Shown piece after piece: positions 1 to 10,924 of a DNA stretch of 64,000 bases. The translations under genes and the position numbers were made by a program. Location of the stretch: contig OW240913.1 in the NCBI GenBank assembly GCA_933207985.1, positions 271,706,986-271,770,985 of the forward strand. Direction: 5' to 3'. Numbering within the stretch: the first letter of the stretch is position 1; each line of letters starts with the position of its first letter. Under the pieces are notes generated by a model. The model was not told the origin of the DNA and ran no database searches. It saw only the letters and a list, made by a program, of their open reading frames with translations. Source of the stretch: Pelobates cultripes. Taxonomy: Eukaryota > Chordata > Amphibia > Anura > Pelobatidae.

Positions 1-1107
1 CACACCTCTTTGGAGGTCCCGTCCATGGTTCCCACGCTTGATGGAGTTGTCGATAGACTACCCCAGACTGATTCCGAGCTTCCAGGATCTCCTCCTGGAT
101 CCGGATGGGAACTCGCACGGACTGGTGCTCCGACACCAGCTACCTCTGATGGCGTGGCTCCTTTCAGGGGTACCTGGGTTGTCCCGAACGTTTCGCGGAC
201 GACTCTACAACTCCTCGATAACGCCTGGGCTCCAGGTACGCGATCGGCCTACCGCTCTTCATGGGGCTCATGGTCTGGTTGGTGCATGGAACGGGCAGTG
301 GATCCCGTATCTGCCCCTCTCCATCTGATTTTGGAGTACCTCACTTTTCTGTTTGATTCGGGCAAGGCGTATCGAACTATCAACCTTTTTCGTTCCGCTA
401 TATCAGCTGGTCATGTTGGTTTGGATGGTTCGCCCGTGGGCAGACACCCCTTCGTGTGTCGCCTGCTCAAGGGCATTCGCCTCGCCCGTCCGCCCAAGGC
501 TCGTTTCTCTGCCTTTTGGGACGTTAACATTATGCTTCTGTTTCTGTCCTCCTGGTACCCGAACCAGGGGCTGACCCTTAAGCAACTGTCTTCCAAGTTG
601 GTTATGTTGCTTTGTTTGGTTTCATGTAAGAGGGTTTCTGACGTTAGGGCCCTTGATTGGGACGCCGTTACCTTCTCCCCTGAGGGTGTGACTTTTAACA
701 TTTCCAGACGGACTAAATCTGCGTCAAGGTCTTTCGTGTACCCTAGATTCCAAGGATGTCCGGCACTCTGTCCAGTGGAGTGTTTGAAGGTCTATATGGA
801 GGTGACCCGGCCTCTTCGCTCACCAGATCTACGACCTTTGTTCATTTCTTTTCGTACACCGCATCGACCTGTGTCGACACCGACCCTGGCGCGTTGGGTG
901 CGTTGGCTTTTGTCTGCGGCTGGTATAGACACGTCTATCTTTACACCCCATTCGGTGAGGGGTGCTATGGCTTCCAAGGCTTCGACAGTCGTCTGTCGTC
1001 TGGAGGACATCATGCGTGCAGCGGATTGGTCTCGAGAGTCGACCTTCCGTGACTTCTACTTCAGACCTATTGAGCACATCGCATCTCAGGTGATAGCACA
1101 GCTTTGA
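1..1107 (+). CDS. DIRS-type retrotransposon tyrosine recombinase, C-terminal part, open at left edge
   Basis: The reading frame is already open at base 1 and ends at TGA 1105-1107; the first ATG in frame is at 25, but the true start probably lies outside the window. Numbering residues from the codon at base 10, the tyrosine recombinase catalytic set is visible: R208 in CKRVSDVRALDWD, H314-x-x-R317 in TPHSVRGA, W340 (ADW) and Y350 in FRDFYFRP. This is the R-H-R-Y enzyme that DIRS elements use instead of a DDE integrase to insert circular cDNA. Residues about 68-160 look like the helical DNA-binding (core-binding) domain. There is no stop or frameshift over more than 365 codons, so this copy may be young. 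The complementary region and inverted repeat downstream confirm the DIRS assignment. The RT, RNase H and methyltransferase genes expected upstream are outside the window. Confidence 0.88.
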   Translation, partial: HTSLEVPSMVPTLDGVVDRLPQTDSELPGSPPGSGWELARTGAPTPATSDGVAPFRGTWVVPNVSRTTLQLLDNAWAPGTRSAYRSSWGSWSGWCMERAVDPVSAPLHLILEYLTFLFDSGKAYRTINLFRSAISAGHVGLDGSPVGRHPFVCRLLKGIRLARPPKARFSAFWDVNIMLLFLSSWYPNQGLTLKQLSSKLVMLLCLVSCKRVSDVRALDWDAVTFSPEGVTFNISRRTKSASRSFVYPRFQGCPALCPVECLKVYMEVTRPLRSPDLRPLFISFRTPHRPVSTPTLARWVRWLLSAAGIDTSIFTPHSVRGAMASKASTVVCRLEDIMRAADWSRESTFRDFYFRPIEHIASQVIAQL

Positions 1108-1110
1108 ACT

Positions 1111-1210
1111 TGCATAATATGAGCCTCCGTGTCTTTAATAAAATTCCCAGATTTTACTATTAACATGACGTAAAGTCATGATTTTATTAAAGACACGGAG
1201 GCGAGTATTA
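1111..1210 (+). repeat. DIRS internal complementary region
   Basis: Starting four bases after the recombinase stop, GCCTCCGTGTCTTTAATA (from 1123) is followed by its reverse complement ending at 1202, an inverted repeat of about 22 bp. Bases 1142-1210 are the reverse complement of 1685-1753, and 1111-1144 is a near-identical direct copy of 1681-1714. This is the arrangement of the DIRS internal complementary region, which is complementary to the element termini and is thought to template completion of the circular intermediate. Confidence 0.82.
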
Positions 1211-1684
1211 TTCCCTCCCACCCTCCCGGTGTGGGGTATGGAGCGAGATGCGATTGGTGTACTCAGGTATGTTGAGATTTGGCCTGCCTTGTGAGTACTT
1301 CATGTGTTGTATTGCATATACTGATTAATTATGTCTATTATATTTTTCAGATTTCATTCCTTTAACCATATGAATGGTCGTTAGTTTTGTATTGGTAAGT
1401 CCACAGTTTGGAGTTTGGTTATTACCATATTTCTCTCTCTTTTCTAGCTTGAAATTGTCGGATTGTTCCAGTTCCCGGTTTTGGCCAAGCAAGATATCAT
1501 TTTACTTACCTGGTCTTCGGTTTTCGCAAGAAAGAGGGGGATTGTGGGAGACACAGGCTTTATATAGTCACTTCCTCTGTTATGTGATTGGTTGCCTGTG
1601 TATCTATACAGTTTTTTCTTTCATTTTTGATATATTTATATTCCTCTATCTTTGCTGCTGAGGAAATAAAGAAAGAGTTATGCA
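1211..1684 (+). other. DIRS 3' non-coding segment
   Basis: Sequence between the internal complementary region and the right terminal repeat of the same DIRS element. It is T-rich. An open frame of about 95 codons at 1374-1661 is hydrophobic and of biased composition; I do not regard it as a gene. An AATAAA signal lies near 1665. Confidence 0.6.
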
Positions 1685-1753
1685 TAATACTCGCCTCCGT
1701 GTCTTTAATAAAATCATGACTTTACGTCATGTTAATAGTAAAATCTGGGAATT
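1685..1753 (+). repeat. DIRS right inverted terminal repeat
   Basis: 69 bp exactly complementary to 1142-1210, marking the right end of the element. It is followed by a short A+T stretch and an A-run (about 1767-1779). DIRS elements make no target-site duplication, so the end is set by the repeat alone. Confidence 0.8.
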
Positions 1754-4310
1754 ATTGATTATTGCAAAAAAAAAAAAAAGATGTATTTCATTCCATAGAC
1801 ATATTTAGCAATTCAGATAGGTTTGGTTCCATAGTGGATCCTCTAAGCATATTCAACACTTCAATAATATTTCCATCCTTCTAGCATTCAAACGGTTAAC
1901 ACATTTGGATGACTTTGTGGTGAGTGCTGGACCAAATGTAGTCGGTTGGGAGTTTTAACACTAGTTGCAGATTAATATAAACGATTTATCTGACTTTTAG
2001 TGTCTCTATGCAGCTGGTATACTACAAGGCAACCCTCTGATCGATCACAAGGTATTTCTGTAACCGATTGTATGAAGTACTTATAAGATCTTGAGAAATT
2101 GTAATTTTTTTGACACTGGGAAAGTGTACTGCAATAAATTGCCTGCTATTCTACTACAATTAAATAATTGGAATTAATAAATAATTGCATAGTACATTAT
2201 TCATGATACCTGTATAGTTTTGTTAAACTAGTAAGCTTACTATAATTGTTCAATAAATAAAAAACATATTAAATAAAAACAGCAGCAATCTTATAATCTG
2301 ATTTCTAGTTTTTTTTTTTACAGAATGTTTGTAAAATGTATTTTAGTATTCTTATCGACTGTTTAGACTGTTGTGAAACATTCATTTATACTACATATAT
2401 TACATACTGTATTTTTTTTATATATACAAGAGATCACTATTCAATCCTGTAATGTTACTATCTAAAGTTTCATAAATGATTCATACTATATATACAGTGC
2501 TCATTATTTAGTATTAAGTGTTCTTAAACAAAACTTTTATTAACAACTTAACAACTGCAGGGCATTAATTATCTCACATCTGACAATGAAGAACTCTTCC
2601 ACTCTAAGGGTTAATTAATTTACATTTTATTCCATTCTGTTCCATGTGGGATAAACTCTTATCTGTGTAATACATCATTCCCTGATATAGCAAATCATAT
2701 TTCACTTTTCTCCTTGTTCTCAAGATATATTGCTTCATTATTATTATTTTTTTTTTTTTTTGTAGGAAGCCAGAAGATAAAGTAACTATATGTCACAAAA
2801 CTACAGGGAGTGACCACTAACAGTTAATCTAATGACAGATAAATATCACTCCTCTTATTCATCAGTGCCGTCTTCTGCTATCGAAATGTCATCTGGTACA
2901 TTGTTCTCATCTCGAATACCCTCTTCAAAGCACATACACTGATGGCTGCAAAAAACGTACAAAAACAGAAAAACATTAAAAAATACACACACACATACAC
3001 ACACACACAATACCAAATATACACCAGAATAGCAAAGTTAATAAAACGGTTACTCTGAGATTTGATGGCTCCAGAGCTATTTTAGCAAACTTTGTAAATC
3101 AACTCACTTTTAGGTGAATATATCTCTCCTTTTGAATACATAATGGGACCATTTGCCCCTGGGTAGGACATTCAACAAATATGGATAACTATGAAAGAGT
3201 TAAACGTTCATTTGCATCATTTTTTTCAACACCTTCATATATGAAATAAATCCAGTTTGACAGTTAGTGCAGGTTGGAAAGAATCTCCCCAATTTTGACA
3301 TTCCAATCCCCTATTATATGACAGATATTTGCAGGGATAAAGGGATATTATACCCCTGGTTATCCAGCTATTGATTAAATCAGTGTTACTATGTAACTGT
3401 CTGGTCCAGTTGATGGGAGGTTTAGTCCACATGACCTGGGAGGACCCATGTTGATTTATCTTTGCTTTCAAAGTATGAGTTTAAGAAGGAAGTATAGATC
3501 CCCAGATCAGTGTGAGTATGTAGAGGTTAGAGAATACAGGTCCTCACAATGTTCTCAGGAATATTCTTTAAGATATTTTTACCTGCAGTTGGGTATACGA
3601 TAGGTATTTGATTATTATTTTTTTTTGCTGTCATGTGTTTGCAGGGCAATTCAAAGTGTATATACCAAGTCAGTACTAGAGGAGCAATGAGAAGTTGCTC
3701 TAAAAATACTACTCAGTGTTGTCAGGACTTTTCTAGAATGTTGATACTTGAACTATAACTCCCAGAAACCCTTGCTGTGCACATAAAGCAGTGCTTGTGG
3801 TATAAGCTCCGCAGTTCTATAGAAAGTGAAGTGGCCATAATTGGCTGAGTCTTATTCTGGCGTTGTGAGAGCCCATTACAGTAACTGCAGAAACTGATAT
3901 TTTCAACAAATCATGACTTATGTTTATAATGTATTGAATAGGGAATGTGTTGACTCCATGCTCAAGTGTGCATTTAATAAGTATTAAACATCTGTCTACC
4001 ACGTCTATCACTAGTTCATAGGCAGAAAATATACAGTAGCAAAATATAAGCATATATTTTTTTTCAAAGTCAAGATCTTTGGGAGCAATTTTCCACCTCT
4101 TAAATTCCTCAATATCTCCCCTTATGTGGTAAAAAAATACTGTGGGGCGTGAGATGTTCAAGATTAATCCTAGTGCCATCCCCAGCACACAGGCGCCACT
4201 CCATAGGCCCATCCAGCCAACAAGAGCCATTAGGAAGAGCCCAGGAAATGGCAACCAGGTGCAGAGGCCACCTGCCGCCAACCACATAGAAAATCTCACC
4301 ACCAGAGACT
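1754..4310. other. Non-coding stretch, no gene recognised
   Basis: A+T-rich sequence with an A-run at about 1767-1779, a T-run at 2747-2761 and a CA-repeat tract near 2985-3009. Open frames at 3235-3471 and 3817-4302 (minus) have no recognisable domain or family motif and I treat them as chance. Confidence 0.5.
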
Positions 4311-4795
4311 AGCACAGCTGCATGATGAGTGACAGTGAGCCTGTGGTGTGTCAGTGAATGTATTCGTGTGTGTGTTAGTGAGCTTGTGTGTGTTTGATCT
4401 AGTGAGCTTGTAAGAACCAAAGGAAATCAGGGTATGACAGCCTTTTACAATTCCAGCACCCCTTAGGGAACATACATTAAACAATGCAGTCTTCTACAGA
4501 CTAAATTATCTATTATCACTATGGGGTCTGTTAGTAGAATGTTAGTTATCTTTCAAAAAAGGAAACATATGATCTTAAAAGCTACACTAGATATTAGAGG
4601 GTTGGGGTGATTTCTCGGCTGCAACGCCTCTACCTACACTCATTCTTCTGTGCATCAGTGAGCTTCTCTGTGCATTAGTGAGTTTATCTGTGTTATTTAT
4701 TGAACTACCATATATTTGTTAGGAGACGCACGCAAACATACACACACACACACAAACTTAACAAAGTACACAGACAGCACTCTAATGTCTTTCAT
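4311..4795. repeat. CA/TG-rich simple-sequence region
   Basis: On the minus strand this reads as irregular CACTGACACAC-type repeats (4311-4410), the same flavour as the tandem tract inside the hAT-like element at 29092-29983 and the block at 12361-12705. A second CA tract lies at 4737-4755. It may be the remnant of a related element, but no termini are visible. Confidence 0.4.
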
Positions 4796-4823
4796 CAGGA
4801 GAAGTTTATATTTAAACTGAAAC
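4796..4823 (+). ncRNA. Hammerhead-ribozyme-like motif (degenerate)
   Basis: CAGGAGA (4/7 matches to the CUGAUGA core) is followed by a perfect 5-bp stem AGTTT/AAACT (4803-4807 with 4814-4818) and an exact GAAAC at 4819-4823. The order core, stem II, GAAAC is that of a minimal hammerhead. Stem I is not evident. CAATAAA follows about 7 bases downstream. Probably an inactive relic of a Penelope-like or related retroelement. Confidence 0.3.
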
Positions 4824-7800
4824 GTTGACCAATAAAAGCTGTTTTATCTTAAAGAACCTTGGTGATTCGAAGTGGTCATTTTAACCTCTATGCTGCCGGA
4901 CGTGTAACTCCAGCTTCTGCAGCATCATATATGCAACCCCAGGCTTGCTATGTGAGTTCTGTACAAACTTGGTGTCTGTTGTCTGCATGCACTGCATGCT
5001 TGTACCAGGCAGCTAATGACTGCACCCCCCCAACCGTGTGCTTCACATATCCTACCCTCAGCACGTCCTCCCTCTACATCCCCTACCTGGCAACCAGGAG
5101 ATAAAGATTGGGCTGAGTGGAGAACTTGACATTTGGACTGTGATGAAGGTAAGCTCTGCTTTATTATTATCACTATAATTTTTATTATCTTTTTATCATT
5201 TTAGGCAAACAGTGGCTCAGTCTTAAAATATGAATGGCACAGCACACATTATACATCATCCAAGTTCTGCCATTTACATGTCTATCCTTACTTGTCTTTC
5301 CAATTAGTATGTTATATGCTTCTATAGCTTTATCTAACCCAGCAATTCAATGCTCCCAATTCCATCTTCTCCTCCCCATTTACATTTTATGTTTATGCTT
5401 CCCTTACCATGCCATTTATGTAAACAGCTTCACTGTGGTTATGGTACCAGAAGTGGCTTGGTGTTTCCGATCGTAAGTAGTCTAACCATATTAGAATGAT
5501 TTAACTTCTCATCTAGGGTCCACACCCCTCCAGCAGTACTTAAAATGGAGAGCCAGAATTTGCTAAGCATAAGCTTCATCCAGCTTTTATCCATATTAAT
5601 CGGCATCCTGTTTGACGAAACACATCAACACTAACATGTGTTAGTTTGATAAAGTCATAACTCAAGGGGCCTGGTCTTATTTAAACCTATCCAAGTTTAG
5701 GAACAGTGCCCTTTCCTGACACCTAAGTCTGTAAACTCTTAAGGACGGAGGCAATTGTCCAAGTTCTTAACCAAAACAAAACCTTGAATTTGAGTATTTG
5801 TTCAACCATAAATTACCTTCTTCATATTAAGTGTATCCACACGTATTATATATCATTTTGTTCAGGAGAAGTAGGGGTTTAATGTCACATCAAAAATTTA
5901 TATATGAATAAAATCTAAAAAAGTGTAAGAAATTTTGCTATTTCCTGCATGGCATTTTAACTGCGAATGTCAATACTGTTAGCTTTTACTGCAATTAAGC
6001 ACAGATAGTTGTATGCTATGATGTCACATGAGTACAACGATTGCCCTAATGTGCATGTTTTATAGGGTCAGGCAGTTCTCCAGCCAATCCTAGTCATGTG
6101 ATTATGGTGTCCCCCGATTACGATCCTCACGCTTGTAAAGAAGGCAGGCTGGACGGAGGGCCAGATTGTTAGGACATACTTTACTGCCCTAATGGTATTA
6201 GAGCCCTCCTATTGTAGGATGGCATAGCATGCCCTAATGTCAGGAAGTAGTTAAGTGCATTATTAGGTTCTTATTGTCATTTGTTTTTGATTCGGCTTGC
6301 CTTTAATCCTGATTGCATTTCCAATAGTTCCAGTGTACCAGACCAAGCTTCACCCTGACTTTGAGTTTGTCCTAACTATTGTTCCTAAATTCCAGTGTTC
6401 ATTGTAACAGATCCAGCATGCTCTGGATTCGCTTTGTCTAATCTTGGCCTATATGTTGTTAACATAAGTGCTGATCTTTCCTATATCTGTCTAAGCCCAC
6501 CACTCTAAGTTGCGATAATATGCCTATCTATTCTTTCCTACTGAGCATTTTGCTTAAGTTCCTGATTTGTATTTTGCTGAGGATCCTTCCTTTTCCCATT
6601 GCAGGATACATGAAATTACACGCCTTTTGAGATCATGGGATGTAAAATAGAGTCACATAGAATATGGGATCATGCAATAATGTGTGATCACAAGATGGAA
6701 TATAGAATGAAAAGACAAATCAGATGAGGGGGTAATATATGTAATTACATGTCATATGTAATTAAAATAAGTAATATGGAATTTTGAATAAATGGAAAAT
6801 GTGTGGGATCATGGGATATAATGTGGGATGACCTGGCACGTATGGTTATGGGATCGAACATGAAATGGTATGGTATATGTGATCACAAAATGTAAAATGG
6901 AATGACATTACATATGGGAACCTGGGAAGTAATATAGACCGGTGTGCTGTGTGGAATTATGAGATTAAATAAGACATATAAATTCATGCAAAGACATGGG
7001 CAAAAAATATTTAATATGGGATAAAATGTGGCTGATGGTTTATATCTTTAAATTGCCCAGTATTGGAAAGGAAAACGTACAAAGAGTACATCCAAATGGA
7101 AACAACTTGGCTCAAAAGTCTTCTGACTGGACGCTTATTGTTGTGTCTAAATGAAAACCAAAGTTTAAAATGTTAAGGAACAATAGTATAGTATCATGCT
7201 TTTTGTAATGGGCAATTACTTTATTTTATGTTTATGGTATCTGGTAATTGGTCCTCCTGGCATGAAAATCTAGAACAATATTTAACTACAAATTCTGTGC
7301 CATGCGAGAAGAAAACCGCAGATTGTCTGACACTACAGTAATGGGACTAATACACATTGTACGGAAATATTCATCAACATGTACAATTATCATCATAGTG
7401 CTCTCAGGGATAAGATAATCCCTTTGTAATTTGAATACATTTGAGAGATAATCCCAAAGGCAATTTCTGCCATTTGACAGATTAATACACAAACTATTCC
7501 ATACTCTGTTTAAAGTTTTCTTTCTGCTCATATTTTCACATGGGTGCCTTGCTCACAGTGCCGAAAGGACACATTTGTACTTCATTAATAAGGTCTACAG
7601 CTTGTTCCATCCTAAAGAAACCCTAGTTCTGTGTTGCTTCTTCAAACCTTAGAGGTCGTAACAAAACAACAATGAGGATCATTCTTTCTCCTCCTCTCCA
7701 AGAAGTGCATTTAACTTGGTAAATAATCAGTATCAACATTAAATATATATTTACATCTGTTTGTATATCTCTCTTCGTCTGTCTGTCTAAGTACATAAAT

Positions 7801-8077
7801 GCTCATATATTTTTTTTTCATAGTAGTTGTCCTTAGCAGACAGGTAGCTGTAGGCAACTTCCTATCGGCAGATCTGACCTTGTTTACAGGGCCATCTCTG
7901 AAGCGATGAGTCAGACATCCATTTAGAAATTTCTCCTTGGTAATGGCATATTTGAGAAAATAATATTGAGAGGTGCCTCAGGAGGGCAAATGTTCTATAA
8001 AACAAGATATTAAAGTGTACCATAAATAGAAGCATGTACAGTTGTAAAGAATCCCCCAAACCACACAAAAAAACAAT
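4824..8077. other. Non-coding stretch with a degenerate GGGATCATG-like repeat
   Basis: No gene recognised. 6600-6960 has many imperfect repeats of words such as GGGATCATG, ATGGAAT and GTGGGAT, suggesting an old decayed tandem array. 8090-8100 is a short CATA repeat. Open frames at 4859-5104, 5234-5476 and 7286-7531 show no family motif. Confidence 0.45.
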
Positions 8078-8785
8078 GAATCATACATACATACATACAT
8101 AAGGTGGAGCAATAGGGTTGAGAAAATAACAGTAAATCTGAAAAGAAGCACATGAAATGGAAAACTATTGCAATATTGTTGAATGAATATATGAAAAGAG
8201 GATGGGTATTCCACAGAGAAGAAGGGCGGACCTTTTGAAAGGAAGGAAGAAAACGGATAGGATTCATACCAACCGAAGAAGCCCTTGTCATAGGGCAAAA
8301 CACATTTTGGACACTTTTGGACACTAGAACAAGAGCCAACACATTTTGGACTATTTTATTTGCATTGTATTTTGTGTTTTTATTTTACACTTGGCATAGA
8401 AGAAATAAAGGTCTACCTTTGGTCAAGACTGCTTCAAGTTTATTACTGATGGGCACTATTAGTCTTGGGACCATGTGTGTGCATTACCTTTGTTTAACCT
8501 CTGTGGTCTGTACTTTACTGCTCTATGGTATCTTTTTTTGCATTTTGCATTTCGTAGCTATACAAAGTCAAGGAGAAAAAGGTTTGGGGATATCCTGCAA
8601 ATTGTCTCACTGCATCTACCATATGATTATGTTGGCTCTATATTTGTTAGTGCTATTCCTACCATTATCTAAGTATATATTAATTGAAAAGACAATATTG
8701 CACTAGTTTTCTAGTTCTTATGCTTCATTTCAGATTTTCTGTTATTTTCTCAACCCTATTGCTCCACCTTATGTATGTATGATTC
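8078..8785 (+). mobile_element. Inverted-arm element carrying a hammerhead-like motif
   Basis: The left arm 8078-8156 and right arm 8715-8785 are reverse complements over about 70 bp with few mismatches (shared core AGGTGGAGCAATAGGGTTGA). Between them lies the hammerhead-like motif at 8269-8310. The interior also has an open frame at 8317-8706 rich in L, F, Y and H, with no recognised domain, which I do not call a gene. The design could be a Penelope-like insertion with a partial inverted terminal copy, or a non-autonomous element. I see no reverse transcriptase. Confidence 0.5.
8269..8310 (+). ncRNA. Hammerhead-ribozyme-like motif
   Basis: CCGAAGA at 8273-8279 matches 5 of 7 bases of the CUGAUGA core. 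Stem II is a perfect GCCC/GGGC (8281-8284 with 8293-8296, 8-base loop). AAAAC at 8297-8301 stands for GAAAC. Stem I can form from CCAA (8269-8272) and TTGG (8307-8310). All helices of a minimal type I hammerhead are thus traceable, but three core substitutions make self-cleavage unlikely in this copy. Confidence 0.45.
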
Positions 8786-8946
8786 AAGAATGTAAAGTGT
8801 ACCTGTCATGTCTAAAATTACAGAATAAAAGTTTGCTATTACCATTATTTGTGAAGATTACATGTCATTACATTCACATCAAACCACACTGGAAATGTAT
8901 CCAGCATGTAGGAATCATAGGACAAGATATACCCTGTTTTAGAAAG

Positions 8947-9128
8947 TAGACATGTGCAATTTGTTTCGTTCCGAATTTATATTAGGACTAATTTTGTGCA
9001 ATTCGGACATTCGGATGCTTACGAATGTCTGAAGTGCCGAAGTTCTGAAATGCCGAAGTTCGGTAGTTCGGAAATGCCAAACCGAGCCAAATTGCCGAAG
9101 TTCCTGAATTGCCGAAGTTCTGAAGTCT
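8947..9128. mobile_element. CCGAA-rich hAT-like miniature element, partial
   Basis: Starts TAGACATGTGCAATTTGTTT, matching in reverse complement the right end of the complete element at 43627-44289, and continues with repeated AATTGCCGAAGTTC-like words. The opposite terminus is not found, so this is a truncated copy. Confidence 0.5.
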
Positions 9129-9210
9129 GGGCACTGGGAGCCCTATAGATGTGTAAGTGGTTTTGGTGGCAGTCCGGGCACTGGGAGCCATATAGATGTG
9201 TAAGTGGTTG
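9129..9210. repeat. Two-copy 47-bp tandem duplication
   Basis: GGGCACTGGGAGCC followed by TATAGATGTGTAAGTGGTT occurs at 9129 and again at 9176, a period of 47 bases with one substitution in the first 33 bases of each copy. Confidence 0.75.
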
Positions 9211-9384
9211 TGATCTAACTTGTATTGTTATGAAGTTGTATGCTGGTAACAGCATCCACTTGTTATATGCTATCATCTCAATAAAAATATATAAATTACA
9301 AAACCTCATGAATGATAATCTAGGACATATGGAATATTATTTCTAAAGTGCCATTAAATTCTGCAGTTTTGTACAACGGGTGGA

Positions 9385-10150
9385 CTAACAGACATGTATT
9401 TGTAACCAGATAAGTTGGACGCACAGGAACAGAGGGGTTGAGGGCCCTGCTCAATGAGTTTACATGCTAGGGGGAATGGGGTATAGTGACACAAAAGGTA
9501 AGGGAAGGGTAGAAAAGTGGGTTGCTAGAATAGTATTCACTGAGGCTTAGTGTTTTGTTTTTTTAATGACAGTTGCAGGAGAGGAATCGGTGCGGGGAGG
9601 GGGGGGGTACAGGGGCGGGGGAAAGCTGTTAACAGTTGGATTGATATACTTTTTCAGAAAAAGTGAGTTTTCAATTATTTTGTGAAGGAATGGAGACTGG
9701 GTGAAAGTCTTACGGTGAAGGGAAAGGAGTTCCACAGGAGTGGTTCAGCCCTAAAGAAGTCTTGAAGACGAGCATCAGAGGTGGGAGAACAAAGAGAGGA
9801 TAGATGTAGGTCTACGGCAGAGATCAGGAAAGGGCAAGTAGACTTGCATGTAATCCACATAGAAATGATTTTGGAAGCCAAAGGAGCTGATGGGTTTACC
9901 AAGAAAGGCAGTATAGATTGAGAACAGTAGGAGACCAATGACAGAACCTTGGGGAACACCAATAGAGAGAGGTTGAAAATAAGAGTTAGAGCAAGAGAAA
10001 GAAGCACTGAAAAAGCACTGAAGAAGCAGGAGGAGCACCAAGAAAGAGCAGTAGGGATGAAAAGAAGCTGTTGATGATCAACAGTGTCGAAAGTGGCATA
10101 AAGGTGAAGGAGCATTAACAATGTACTTAACAATGATCTTAAACTTCTCA
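9385..10150 (-). pseudogene. L2-like LINE reverse transcriptase relic
   Basis: On the minus strand, [20 protein letters not shown] (plus-strand bases about 9905-9967) is the reverse-transcriptase block of the L2/Rex/CR1 group, followed by [15 protein letters not shown], where the catalytic F/YADD has decayed to YVDY, so the enzyme is dead. After an internal deletion a C-terminal piece survives: LLWNSFPFTVRLSPSLHSF (about 9680-9745), the end of ORF2 in these LINEs. The 3' end contains GAGCAGGGCCCTCAACC (minus strand, about 9435-9455), usual near the tails of this group. The frame changes between blocks. It abuts the L1 relic on the other strand at about 10150. Confidence 0.72.
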
Positions 10151-10690
10151 CAAAAATTTTTGCAGTCATTTCTACCTCACATACTCACATCCAACCAACT
10201 GGGCTTTGTGGTGGGAAGGCAGGCGGTTACTGAGGTCTGAAGGGTGTTGGCAGTAGTGGTGGGCACTACCATGGGGGCGGCTGGCTTTGCTTCCCATTTG
10301 CTCATTAGTCTCAATATAGAAAAAGCTTTTGATAGCATCACTTGGCAATATCTTATTTGTTCATTGAAACTACGCTATTTTTTGCATACATATTAAAAAC
10401 ATACAACACAACCTAACTGCCATGACTCCCCATGCGAGGGGAATGACAAGGGTGCCCTTTATCACCATTACTTTTCAACTTGGCTATAGACCCGCTGTTA
10501 CGAGCTATAGATTCCCTACAGAGATTTCTAGGCATTCGAAAGAGTGACATCACCATGAAGGTCTTGGCTTTTGCCGATGATCTCCTAATCTATATAGCCT
10601 TTTCCTTGCCACTTCTTCTTGGTCAACTTGAGACTATCCATGACCTGGTGTGACTCAAGATTAACTGGATTAATTCTAGTGCACTTCTCC
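10150..10690 (+). pseudogene. L1-type LINE reverse transcriptase relic
   Basis: Translated conserved blocks in order: NQLGFVVGRQAVT (about 10195-10235), LLISLNIEKAFDSITWQYL (about 10300-10355; the catalytic D before EKAFD is N here), a gap, then QGCPLSPLLFNLAIDPLLRA from 10447 and VLAFADDLLIYI at 10561-10596 with the FADD catalytic box intact. A TGA at 10444 interrupts the last block and the middle is frameshifted. This is the palm of an L1 ORF2, a small internal fragment without 5' or 3' ends. Confidence 0.8.
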
Positions 10691-10756
10691 TGGAGAGGAG
10701 GTCTCCTTCCACGTTGCCTGGAACATTCCTTTTATCGTTGCAACCTGAACCTGGGA

Positions 10757-10792
10757 TCCCTGAAAAAGCCCAATAGGACGAAACGCATAGGA
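10757..10792 (+). ncRNA. Hammerhead-ribozyme-like motif
   Basis: CTGAAAA at 10760-10766 (5 of 7 to CUGAUGA), a weak stem II AGCCC-AATA-GGAC with mismatches, an exact GAAAC at 10780-10784, then GCATA, whose ATA fits an NUH cleavage triplet. TCC (10757-10759) pairs with GGA (10790-10792) as a short stem I. T-rich sequence and AATAAA signals follow within 150 bases. Likely a relic of a Penelope-like or related element. Confidence 0.42.
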
Positions 10793-10924
10793 CTGTTGCA
10801 TTGCATTATTTTATTTGATTTTATGTATCTTATTTTATGTTTACATCCATTTGGTGTTTTTATTTTCATTTTTGGCGGATTGATGAATTGTAAGTGCATT
10901 AATAAATCTAATAAATAATACATC

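Noticed and set aside
1374..1661. Extra DIRS gene after the recombinase
   Set aside because: T-rich low-information frame in the 3' non-coding part; no DIRS protein is expected there.
3817..4302. 161-codon minus-strand frame
   Set aside because: No domain, no homologous pattern recognised, and overlaps repeat-like sequence.
8317..8706. 129-codon frame with hydrophobic segments
   Set aside because: Lies inside the inverted-arm element; composition follows T-rich DNA and no family motif is visible.
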